DNA of 64,000 bases from Henckelia pumila (taxonomy: Eukaryota > Streptophyta > Magnoliopsida > Lamiales > Gesneriaceae): positions 169,911,991 through 169,975,990 of the forward strand of contig NC_133120.1 in NCBI RefSeq assembly GCF_033568475.1. Direction: 5' to 3'. The notes under the pieces are model-generated. The model did no database searches and had not been told where the DNA came from. It saw only the letters and a list, made by a program, of their open reading frames with translations. Positions 11,717 to 20,354 of the stretch are shown here, in pieces (the stretch's first letter is position 1; each line of letters starts with the position of its first letter). The translations under genes and the position numbers were made by a program.

Positions 11717-12778
11717 TTAATCAATGTCTTCGAAATCATTCAAAAAATCTGCAGCATTGAAACTAGTTGAACCAATTAAATGGTCACTATTTTCAACAAA
11801 ATTGGTCTTTTTTCCTTTCCCCTTTGTCGATTCTTTATAGAGCTTATATAGGTGCTCAGGGGTTCGACAAATATGTGACCAATGTCCTGGAGTGCCACAT
11901 CTATAACAAACACTCTCAGTTCTTTTTGAGTGATTTTCATTTTCACTCGTATTTTCATGCTGCCTTTTTGGTGGGTGGTTCGTGACGTTCTTTTGAGATG
12001 AGTTATTGAAGTAACTATCTCGATTATTTTCATATCCACGGCCGCGCCCACGACCGCGATCATTTTTACGTCCACGCCCACGTCCTCGACCTCGTCCACG
12101 ACCAAAATCTGGTCTATGCCTTTGATTTTGATTTTCATTTTTCATTACGACATTTGCTTTAGGAAATGTCGTTGATCCAGTGGGTCGGGATTGATGATTT
12201 CTTATTAACAATTCGTTGTTCTTTTCCGTCACAAGAAGACATGCAATGAGTTCAGAATATCTCGTAAAACCACGCACTCTATACTGTTGCTGTAGAGTTA
12301 TATTTGATGCGTGAAAAGTGGAAAATGTTTTCTCAATCATTTCCATCTCTGTGACTTCAAGTCCACAGAATTTTAATTGCGAGACTATTCGATACATCGC
12401 AGAATTATAATCACTGACTTTTTTAAAGTCTTGGAATCTCAACGTATTCCATTCATCACAGGCGGTCGGGAGTATCACTTCCCTTATATGCTCAAATCTT
12501 TCTTTCAACCCTTTTCATAAAATCATTGGGTCTTTTTCTGTGAGATACTCACATTTCAACCCTTCATCAAGATGTCGGCGTAAGAAAATCATTGCCTTTG
12601 CTTTATCTTGTGAGGTTGATATATTAATTTTTTTGATGGTATCACTTAGACCCAATGACTCAAGATGCATCTCAACATCAAGAGTCCATGGCATATAATT
12701 TTTTTCAGTGATATCGAGTGCAACGAATTCAAGCTTTGCCAAGTTTGACATGGTGGTACTGGAAAAATAACAATGCAT
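11717..12778 (-). pseudogene. Copia-1 gag with one stop
   Basis: The frame runs from MHCYFSSTTMSNLAKLEF (12778) to DFLNDFEDID (11717). It is broken only by a TGA near 12512 where Copia-2 has TGG (WKGLKERFEH). It contains an RG-rich segment and a CCHC knuckle (CYRCGTPGHWSHIC), typical of Copia capsid-nucleocapsid proteins that package the element RNA. Confidence 0.9.
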
Positions 12779-12786
12779 TTTATTAG

Positions 12787-12957
12787 TTAATTTCCATTAA
12801 TATGACAATACAAAATAATGAAAAAACTGAAAATTACAAGTGCGTATACAAATAGATAAAAAGTATGTGGTGAAAAATCGCTAGTGAGTACAAGACTCGT
12901 GAGCATGATGATCATAATCGTTATGAAAATTAACCTTATAAATGCCATCATCTCCAT
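12787..12957 (-). CDS. Small hydrophobic leader ORF of Copia-1
   Basis: A 56-codon ORF starting MEMMAFIRLIFIT lies just upstream of gag. It is almost entirely hydrophobic, with one or two possible membrane segments. A counterpart with the same start and core (TMIIMLTSL.LTSDF) sits at 19016-19189 in Copia-2, diverging only near the end. It may be an upstream ORF affecting gag translation or merely conserved leader sequence. I do not recognise a protein family. Confidence 0.35.
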   Translation of the reverse strand: MEMMAFIRLIFITIMIIMLTSLVLTSDFSPHTFYLFVYALVIFSFFIILYCHINGN

Positions 12958-13049
12958 CTTCAAAAAATCGAGTAAAAATATTTTGAGAGAAAGGGTGAAT
13001 TTTGGTGTGATTGAAAATAAGTTTGAGTGAACATATTTATAGGCCAAAA

Positions 13050-13606
13050 ACTAGCCGTTTGTGACCGTTGAGGGTAAAGAAAAAATCGAGTATATATTGA
13101 TAAAAATTCGTGATAATGATGCAATGCATATAATGATAATCATAATTAAATAATTATGTATATCATATCACATTATTATAAGGTCAGTGTCGTAGGCAGC
13201 CTTTTATATAATATTGTGAAATTATACCAATATAGTTAGTATAAAGTCAGGTATAGTATATCATATCACATTATTATAAGATCGGTGTCATAGACAACCT
13301 TTTATATAATAACATGAAATTATACAAATATGATTATATTGTTTAAGAACCTTAGAGGCTTTTATACTTGTCGTAACCCTTACCGGGAGTGTGGGATGTC
13401 GTCTTAACATCCTCCCAGGATTTATAACAAGTTTTGAAAAAAACTTATTTTTTTTTCATAACATGATATTATATATAAATATATACACAATAAAAATATA
13501 TAAACAGTAAAATAAAAATTTTTACTTGTTGAATATTTTTGACTTCTTCTTGTATTTTGGAGCGTCGAAAATTATAGAGAACCTTCGAGCGATCGTGCTG
13601 ATAACG
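13050..13606 (-). repeat. Copia-1 leader with tandem repeats and hairpin
   Basis: The untranslated leader between LTR and gag holds two copies of a roughly 98-bp unit beginning TATCATATCACATTATTATAAG (near 13160 and 13259). A conserved hairpin GGATGT-loop-ACATCC lies at 13394-13412, inside a longer inverted GGGAG/CTCCC pair. The primer-binding region next to the LTR reads TTATCAGCACGA on the minus strand. Confidence 0.7.
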
Positions 13607-13853
13607 TGTTGTAAAAAAGTAAAAATTAATGGTAAAAAGTAAAAACTCCAAAACTCAAAATATATCAAACTCTACACTTTATAATATTTTTCTCTCAACT
13701 CAATTGTATTTTTCATCACAAATGAGACCTATTTATAGATCCACATTTGAGATTAGTTCAAAAATAAATACATCATCATCTACATCACACACTAATTTTT
13801 CACATTTTACAATTCAATATTCAACGTTCAACCTTCAATATTCAATATTCAAC

Positions 13854-13896
<43 letters not shown>
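13607..13896 (-). repeat. 5' LTR of Copia-1, main part (continues at 20262-20279)
   Basis: This segment matches the LTR at 127-410 up to the AAT microsatellite, where Copia-2 is inserted. The last 18 bp of the LTR resume at 20262-20279 and end TTTTTAACA. The microsatellite is longer here than in the 3' LTR. Confidence 0.9.
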
Positions 13897-13898
<2 letters not shown>

Positions 13899-14178
13899 TT
13901 GTGAAAAAGTAAAAATTTACGGTAAAAAGTAAAAACTCAAAAACTCAAAATTTATCAAATTCTACACTTTATAAAATTTTTCTCTCTTCACAATTGTGTT
14001 TTTCTACACAAATGGAGAGACCTATTTATAGATCTCAATTGGAGATTAGTCAAAAATTAATACATCATTAATTACATCATCACACACTAATTTTCAATAT
14101 TTTACAACTCAATTTTCAACTTTCAACCTTCAACATTCAACAATAAATAATAATATATATTTATATATATTTTCAACA
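13897..14178 (-). repeat. 3' LTR of Copia-2
   Basis: The 282-bp LTR starts TGTTGTGAAAAAG and ends TTTTCAACA. It is followed on the plus strand by the complement of the polypurine tract (CTCCCCCTTG, 14179-14188). It is practically identical to 19980-20261. Confidence 0.95.
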
Positions 14179-14343
14179 CTCCCCCTTGTGATGATGATCA
14201 TGATAGAATGACTATCTCCATTACGTGTTGTATACTGCCTCGTTAAAAACCTTACTAGGAAAAACCCATTGGGACAAAAACCATAGTAAGGAAAAAAGAG
14301 TGCAGCCACGTAAACTCCCCCTGATGTCAACATGAATGATTCT

Positions 14344-16419
14344 TCACATATTTCGTAGATTGCGCATCCCAATATTATAAATGTGTTTTCTGAATATCGC
14401 CGTGGGAAGTGCCTTTGTGAAGAGATCGGATGAGTTCTCACTTGATTGAATGTAACAGATATCAATATCTTTATTCTTCTCCAGCTCTTGAGTGTATGCA
14501 AAGAATTTAGGAGGAATATGTTTAGTTCTGTCACTTTTGATGTATCCTTCTTTCATTTGGGCAACACATGCGGCATTATCTTCATACAGTGTGATTGGAT
14601 TCTTGTCCACTGATAATCCGCAAGAAGTTTGGATATGCTGAGTCATTGATTTAAGCCAGACACATTCACGGCTTGCTTCATGTAGTGCAATAATCTCGGC
14701 ATGATTTGATGAAGTTGTAACAAGTGTTTGTTTCTGTGATCGCCAAGAGATTGCAGTGCCTCCACGAGTAAATACATATCCGGTTTGGGAACGTGCCTTA
14801 TGTGGATCAGATAAGTATCCAGCATCAGCATAACCAATTATTCTCTGATTTGTATCTTTTGGATACAAAAGTCCCAAATCCGTCGTTCCTCGTAAATAAC
14901 GGAATATATGTTTAATTCCGTTCCAGTGCCTCTTCGTTGGACATGAACTGAATCTTGCCAATAAATTTACTGCAAAAGATATGTCTGGTCTAGTGCAATT
15001 TGCAAGATACATAAGGGCACCAATGGCACTTAGATATGGTACTTCAGGACCAAGAACAACTTCATCATCTTCACATGGACGAAATGGATCTTTTTCTATA
15101 TTCAATGATCTGACAACCATTGGAGTACTTAAAGGATTTGATTGATCCATATTGAAACGTTTAAGGACCTTCTCTGTATAATTAGACTGGTGAACAAAAA
15201 TTCCACATTCTTTTTGTTCAATTTGTAAACCAAGACAATACTTGGTTTTTCCAAGGTCTTTCATTTCAAATTCTTCCTTCAAGTATAACATCACTTCTTG
15301 AATTTCTTTATTCGTTCCAATGATGTTTAAATCATCAACATATACAGCAATAATCACGCATCCCGATGTTGTTTTCTTGATGAAAACACAAGGGCATATT
15401 GGATCATTTACATATCCCTTTTTCATCAAGTGTTCACTTAGCCGATTATACCACATTCGGCCGGATTGTTTTAATCCATACAATGATCTTTGTAATTTCA
15501 CAGAATAAAATTCTCTGGGTTCTGAACTTTGTGCTTCTAGCATCTTAAATCCTTCAGGGATTTTCATGTATATATCACTATCAAGTGATCCGTATAAATA
15601 AGCTGTAACAACATCCATTAGACGCATGTCCAAGTTTTCAGACACTGCTAAACTGATCAAATACCGAAACGTAATTGCATCCATAACAGGAGAATATGTT
15701 TCTTCATAATCAATTCCAGGTCTTTGAGAAAAACCTTGTGCAACAAGTCGAGCTTTATATCTCACTATTTCATTTTTCTCATTTCTCTTTCGAATAAAAA
15801 CCCATTTGTACCCAACAGGTTTAACACCTTTAGGTGTAAGGACTATAGGTCCAAAAACACTACGTTTATTTAGCGAATTTAATTCAACCTGGATGGCATC
15901 TTTCCATTTTGACCAATCCTTTCGAGTTTTGCATTCACCAAAAGATTTTGGTTCATTATCTTCATTTACGATGTCACATGCCACATTGTACGAAAATATC
16001 TCATCAATATCTTGTACATTCTTTCGGTTCCATATTTTTCCAGTATTAATATAATTGATAGAGATTTCATGATTCTCGTCAGTTTGTGGTTCTGACAAAA
16101 TATTTTCATCATCGTGTGTTTCTTCTGGAACACCATTTTCTATTTTCTGATCATCATTTTTCTCTATGTATTTTCTTTTCCGATGATTTTTATCCTTTGA
16201 ACCGATTGGCCTTCCACGCTTCAGGCGTTTTATGACATCATGAATGTCTTCATTTTGTTTCTTTGGAATTTCAACTCGAGCAGGGGCATTTACAGCAGGT
16301 ATATATGATTTTGTTACCCCTTTTGTGTCTGCAAATGCATCTGGCATTTGATTTGCTATTCTTTGCAAATGCACAATTTGCTGTACATCTTTATCACATT
16401 GTTTAGTTCTAGGATCCAA
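14344..16419 (-). CDS. Copia-2 pol, reverse transcriptase and RNase H part
   Basis: The 691-codon open frame has a proline-rich and basic linker, then the reverse transcriptase (WSKWKDAIQVEL, RLVAQGFSQRPG, SLYGLKQSG, and YVDDLNIIG at the active site). Its RNase H has GYADAGYLSDP, SNHAEIIALHEA and TKHIPPKFF. It copies element RNA into DNA inside virus-like particles. It originally formed one frame with the integrase upstream; a missing G near 16487 puts them out of frame. No stop lies within the domain. Confidence 0.93.
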   Translation of the reverse strand: MDPRTKQCDKDVQQIVHLQRIANQMPDAFADTKGVTKSYIPAVNAPARVEIPKKQNEDIHDVIKRLKRGRPIGSKDKNHRKRKYIEKNDDQKIENGVPEETHDDENILSEPQTDENHEISINYINTGKIWNRKNVQDIDEIFSYNVACDIVNEDNEPKSFGECKTRKDWSKWKDAIQVELNSLNKRSVFGPIVLTPKGVKPVGYKWVFIRKRNEKNEIVRYKARLVAQGFSQRPGIDYEETYSPVMDAITFRYLISLAVSENLDMRLMDVVTAYLYGSLDSDIYMKIPEGFKMLEAQSSEPREFYSVKLQRSLYGLKQSGRMWYNRLSEHLMKKGYVNDPICPCVFIKKTTSGCVIIAVYVDDLNIIGTNKEIQEVMLYLKEEFEMKDLGKTKYCLGLQIEQKECGIFVHQSNYTEKVLKRFNMDQSNPLSTPMVVRSLNIEKDPFRPCEDDEVVLGPEVPYLSAIGALMYLANCTRPDISFAVNLLARFSSCPTKRHWNGIKHIFRYLRGTTDLGLLYPKDTNQRIIGYADAGYLSDPHKARSQTGYVFTRGGTAISWRSQKQTLVTTSSNHAEIIALHEASRECVWLKSMTQHIQTSCGLSVDKNPITLYEDNAACVAQMKEGYIKSDRTKHIPPKFFAYTQELEKNKDIDICYIQSSENSSDLFTKALPTAIFRKHIYNIGMRNLRNM

Positions 16420-17936
16420 ATGTAATAATGATGGTACATACCATGTGATTTCTTTTTCGATGTGTTTCTTTTCTCCCCTAACATTGGGAAGTTATTTTCA
16501 TCAAAATGACAATCAGCAAACCGTGCTGTAAACACATCGCCTGTCTGAGCCTCAAGATATCTAATGATTGATGGACTATCATAGCCGATATAAATACCAT
16601 TCTTTCTTTGAGGTCCCATTTTTGTTTTTTGAGGTGGTGCAATAGGCACATACACCATACATCCAAAAATTCTCAAATGAGAAATATCTGGTTCTTTGCC
16701 AAATACAAGCTGCAATGGGGAGTGTTTATGATATGCACTTGGCCTGATGCGAATCAATGCAGCAGCATGTAAAATTGCATGTCCCCATATAGAAATAGGG
16801 AGTTTCGTTCTCATAATCATTGGTCTAGCAATCAACTGCAGACGTTTAATCAATGATTCAGCTAATCCATTTTGTGTATGAACATGAGCTACATTATGTT
16901 CAACAGTAATTCCCATCGACATACAATAGTCGTTAAAAGTCTGGGAAGTAAATTCTCCAGCATTATCAAGTCTTATTTTCTTGATCGTATATTCGGGAAA
17001 TTGATTCCGCAATTTTATTATTTGAGCCATCAATTTTGCAAATGCCACATTCCGAGTGGACAATAAACATACATGTGACCATCTGCTAGAGGCATCGATC
17101 AATACCATAAAGTATCGAAATGGTCCACATGGTGGATGAATTGGCCCACAAATATCACCTTGAATACGTTCAAGAAATATGGGTGATTCCTTTTGGATTT
17201 TAGCTGGTGATGGTCTTATAATAAGTTTCCCCAGAGAACATGCCTTACACTGAAACTTATTATTCTGAAAGATCTTCTGGTCTTTCAGTGGATGACCACT
17301 TGTATTTTCTATAATCCTTCGCATCATTATTGAACCAGGATGTCCCAATCGATCATGCCAATTTGTTAGTATTGAAGAATTTCCAATAACCATATTTGAT
17401 TCGATTGGACTTATATGTGTATAATGCAATCCAGTAGGGAGCATTGATAATTTCTCAACTACATATTTCTTTCCTGATTTATATGTAGTAAGACACATAT
17501 ATTTCTCATTTCCTTCGGTTATTGTTTCCGTATCATAACCATGAGAATATATATCATTAAAACTCAACAAATTTCTTTGTGATCGTGGTGAATATAAAGC
17601 ACTATTTATCAAAAATTTTGTACCATTAGGTAACAAAAATTGTGCTTTGCCACATCCTTCAATCAAGTCTACAGGACCTGATATTGTATTCACCATTGTT
17701 TTTGTTGGTTTTAATTCCAAGAAATATTTTTCATTTCTGAGGATAGTGTGCGTTGTACCACTATCTGGTATGCAAACTTCCAGTGCATTATTTCCATCTT
17801 TGATCATAGCATTTTCCATAATGATCTTCAAAAACAATATGCAATAAAATGAATTAAGAAAGATACATGCAAACAATACATGCAAAATATAATATGTTTT
17901 ATAAATAAAAATTACATTGTTACATTCTTTTCCCAC
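16356..17936 (-). CDS. Copia-2 pol, protease and integrase part
   Basis: This open frame of 526 codons probably starts at the internal ATG at 17819 (MENAM), because the same start is conserved in Copia-1. Earlier codons encode AT-rich spacer. Domains in order: aspartic protease (IPDSGTTHTIL), pre-integrase (WHDRLGHPGSIMMRR), zinc-binding CKACSLGKL, and integrase core (GDICGPIHPP, RLDNAGEFTSQ, HTQNGLAESLIKR). After about 16487 the frame is wrong because of a single-base deletion, and the last 40 or so codons are not family sequence. The gag stop and this start are 125 nt apart, so pol needs a separate expression mechanism. Confidence 0.9.
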   Translation of the reverse strand: MGKECNNVIFIYKTYYILHVLFACIFLNSFYCILFLKIIMENAMIKDGNNALEVCIPDSGTTHTILRNEKYFLELKPTKTMVNTISGPVDLIEGCGKAQFLLPNGTKFLINSALYSPRSQRNLLSFNDIYSHGYDTETITEGNEKYMCLTTYKSGKKYVVEKLSMLPTGLHYTHISPIESNMVIGNSSILTNWHDRLGHPGSIMMRRIIENTSGHPLKDQKIFQNNKFQCKACSLGKLIIRPSPAKIQKESPIFLERIQGDICGPIHPPCGPFRYFMVLIDASSRWSHVCLLSTRNVAFAKLMAQIIKLRNQFPEYTIKKIRLDNAGEFTSQTFNDYCMSMGITVEHNVAHVHTQNGLAESLIKRLQLIARPMIMRTKLPISIWGHAILHAAALIRIRPSAYHKHSPLQLVFGKEPDISHLRIFGCMVYVPIAPPQKTKMGPQRKNGIYIGYDSPSIIRYLEAQTGDVFTARFADCHFDENNFPMLGEKRNTSKKKSHGMYHHYYIWILELNNVIKMYSKLCICKE

Positions 17937-17944
17937 CAGTATAT

Positions 17945-19006
17945 TTAATCAATATCTTCGAAATCATTCAAAAAGTAGGCAGCATCTAAATTCATTGAAC
18001 CACTTGCATGGTCAATGTTTTCAGTAAAATTGGTCTCTTTTTCTTTCCCCTTTATTGAATCTTTATAGAGCTTACACAGATGCTCAGGGGCTCGACAAGT
18101 TCTTGACCAATGTCCTGGAGTGCCACATCTATAACAAACACTCTCAGTTCTTTTTGGATGATTTTCATTTTCACCCGTATTATCATGCTGCCTCTTTTGT
18201 GGGTGGTTCGTGACGTTCCTTTGAGATGAGTTATTGAAATAACTATCTCTTTTATTTTCAAATCCACGGCCTCGACCACGACCGCGATCATTTCTACGCC
18301 CACGTCCACGCCCACGTCCTCGTCCACGACCTCGACTAAAATCTTGTCTATATCTTTGATTTTGGTTTTCATTTTTACTTACGACATTTGCTTCAGGAAA
18401 TGCCGTTGAACCAGTAGGTCTGGACTGATGATTTCTCATGAGCAATTCATTATTCTTTTCCGCCACGAGTAAACATGCGATGAGTTCTGAGTATCTTGAA
18501 AATCCACGCACTCTATATTGCTGTTGTAGAGTTATATTTGATGCGTGGAATGTGGAAAATGTCTTTTCAAGCATTTCCATCTCAGTAATATTATGCCCAC
18601 AAAATTTCAGCTGTGAGACAATTCGATACATCGCAGAATTATAATCACTCACCTTTTTAAAATCTTGGAATCTTAAAGTATTCCATTCATCTCGTGCGGT
18701 CGGAAGTATAACTTCCCGTATATGCTCAAAACGTTCTTTTAACCCTTTCCACAAAATCATTGGGTCTTTTTCGGTCAAATATTCACATTTCAACCCCTCA
18801 TCAAGATGTCTGCGTAAAAATATCATCGCTTTTGTTTTATCTTGTGAGGATGATATGTTATTTTCTTTGATAGTTTCGTTAAGACCCAATGACTCGAAAT
18901 GCATTTCTACATCGAGGGTCCATGACATATAATTCTTTCCGGTTATATCAAGTGCAATGAATTCGAGTTTCGCCAAGTTCGACATGGTGGTACTAGAAAA
19001 TAACAA
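17945..19006 (-). CDS. Copia-2 gag
   Basis: The intact 353-aa capsid-nucleocapsid protein starts either at MLFSSTTM or at the internal ATG eight codons later (MSNLAKLEF). The N-terminal Copia gag domain includes GKNYMSWTLDVEMH and FLRRHLDEGLK. A long RG/GR repeat tract (near residues 225-255) is followed by a CCHC zinc knuckle CYRCGTPGHWSRTC. It assembles particles and binds element RNA. It ends FLNDFEDID at the same point as Copia-1 gag, so the stop is a real feature of the family. Confidence 0.93.
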   Translation of the reverse strand: MLFSSTTMSNLAKLEFIALDITGKNYMSWTLDVEMHFESLGLNETIKENNISSSQDKTKAMIFLRRHLDEGLKCEYLTEKDPMILWKGLKERFEHIREVILPTARDEWNTLRFQDFKKVSDYNSAMYRIVSQLKFCGHNITEMEMLEKTFSTFHASNITLQQQYRVRGFSRYSELIACLLVAEKNNELLMRNHQSRPTGSTAFPEANVVSKNENQNQRYRQDFSRGRGRGRGRGRGRRNDRGRGRGRGFENKRDSYFNNSSQRNVTNHPQKRQHDNTGENENHPKRTESVCYRCGTPGHWSRTCRAPEHLCKLYKDSIKGKEKETNFTENIDHASGSMNLDAAYFLNDFEDID

Positions 19007-19015
19007 TGCATTTTA

Positions 19016-19189
19016 TTAGTTAATTTCCATAAATATGACAATACAAAATAATGGAAGAACGTAAATTACAAGTGCGTATACAAATAGAGAAAAAATATGT
19101 GTTGGAAAATCGCTGGTGAGTAAAAGACTCGTGAGCATGATGATCATAGTCGTTATGAAAAATATCTTTATAAATGTCATCATCTCCAT
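19016..19189 (-). CDS. Small hydrophobic leader ORF of Copia-2
   Basis: The 57-codon ORF starts MEMMTFIKIFFITTMIIMLT and ends 9 bp before the gag ATG. It is the counterpart of 12787-12957 in Copia-1. The conserved start and hydrophobic core across two diverged copies is the only support; function is unknown. Confidence 0.35.
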   Translation of the reverse strand: MEMMTFIKIFFITTMIIMLTSLLLTSDFPTHIFSLFVYALVIYVLPLFCIVIFMEIN

Positions 19190-19289
19190 CTTCGAAAAAA
19201 CCGAGGATAAAATATTTTGAGAGAAAGAATGAATTTGGTGTGATTGAAAATGAGTTTGAGTGAACATATTTATAGGGCAAAAACTAGCC

Positions 19290-19979
19290 GTTTTGTTACC
19301 GTTTGTGACCGTTGGGGGTAAAGAAAAAATTGAGTATGTGTTGAATAAAAATTCGTGATAATCATGTAATGCATATAATGATAATCATAATTAAATAATT
19401 ATGTATATCATATCACATTATTATAAGGTCAGTGTCGTAGACAGCTTTTTATATAATGTTGTGAAATTATACCAATATAGTTAGTATAAAGTCAGGTATA
19501 GTATATCATATCACATTATTATAAGATCGGTGTCGTAGACAACCTTTTATAATAACATGAGATTATACAAATATGGTTAGTATATAAATACACAATAATA
19601 TATATCATATCACGTTATTATAAGGTCAGTGTCATAGACAACCTTTTATAATAACATGAAATTATATATTAATATAGTTAATATATATATACATAATAAA
19701 TATATATCACGTTATTGTTTAAAAACCTTAGAGGCTTTTATACTTGTCGTATCCCTTACCGGGAGTGTGGGATGTCGTCTTAACATCCTCCCAGGATTTA
19801 TAACAAGTTTTGAAAAAAACTTATTTTTTCATAACATGATATTATATATTAATATATACACAATAAAAATATATAAACAGTAAAATAAAAATTCTTACTT
19901 GTTGAATATTTTTGACTTCTTCTTGTATTTTGGAGCGTCGGAAAATATAGAGAACCTTCGAGCGATCGTGCTGATAACT
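19290..19979 (-). repeat. Copia-2 leader with about 3.5 tandem repeats and hairpin
   Basis: Units of 98-100 bp beginning TATCATATCAC lie near 19405, 19503, 19603 and (partial) 19703. That is one to two more than in Copia-1. The hairpin GGATGT/ACATCC is conserved at 19770-19788. The LTR-proximal sequence reads AAGTTATCAGCACGATC on the minus strand and is the probable primer-binding site, although its match to the methionine tRNA end is imperfect. Confidence 0.7.
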
Positions 19980-20261
19980 TGTTGTGAAAAAGTAAAAATT
20001 TACGGTAAAAAATAAAAACTCAAAAACTCAAAATTTATCAAATTCTACACTTTATAAAATTTTTCTCTCTTCACAATTGTGTTTTTCTACACAAATGGAG
20101 AGACCTATTTATAGATCTCAATTGGAGATTAGTCAAAAATTAATACATCATTAATTACATCATCACACACTAATTTTCAATATTTTACAACTCAATTTTC
20201 AACTTTCAACCTTCAACATTCAACAATAAATAATAATATATATTTATATATATTTTCAACA
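19980..20261 (-). repeat. 5' LTR of Copia-2
   Basis: The 282-bp LTR drives transcription leftwards, away from the neighbouring tryptophan synthase gene. Its minus-strand TATA box (reverse of CTATTTATAGATC near 20105-20117) is about 240 bp from that gene's start codon. It could influence the gene's expression. Confidence 0.92.
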
Positions 20262-20354
20262 AATAATATATTTTTAACAAAATTAACATTATTTGATGAA
20301 AAAATCCAGCAAAAAAAGCGAAATCAATCAGAACTCCTCGTCTTTAACCCCAAC

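Larger units (their letters stand above)
13897..20261 (-). mobile_element. Copia-2, young and nearly intact Ty1/copia retrotransposon
   Basis: The 6365-bp element has two 282-bp LTRs with about one visible difference and AATAA target duplications (13892-13896 and 20262-20266). Minus-strand order is leader, gag, protease-integrase, reverse transcriptase-RNase H. It is a close relative of Copia-1 and inserted into the LTR of that element. Its only clear coding lesion is a one-base deletion in a G run near 16487. The LTR identity means recent insertion. Confidence 0.95.
127..20279 (-). mobile_element. Copia-1, nested Ty1/copia LTR retrotransposon
   Basis: The element is bounded by LTRs starting TGTTG and ending in ACA, with AAATT target duplications at 122-126 and 20280-20284. 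Read on the minus strand the order is 5' LTR, leader, gag, protease-integrase, reverse transcriptase-RNase H, polypurine tract (CTCCCCC at 411-417 on the plus strand) and 3' LTR. Two later insertions interrupt it: Gypsy-1 at 2693-10091 and Copia-2 at 13897-20261. Removing both leaves about 6.4 kb, the same size as Copia-2, which is a close relative. Several stop codons make it non-autonomous. It is the oldest layer of this nest. Confidence 0.93.
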
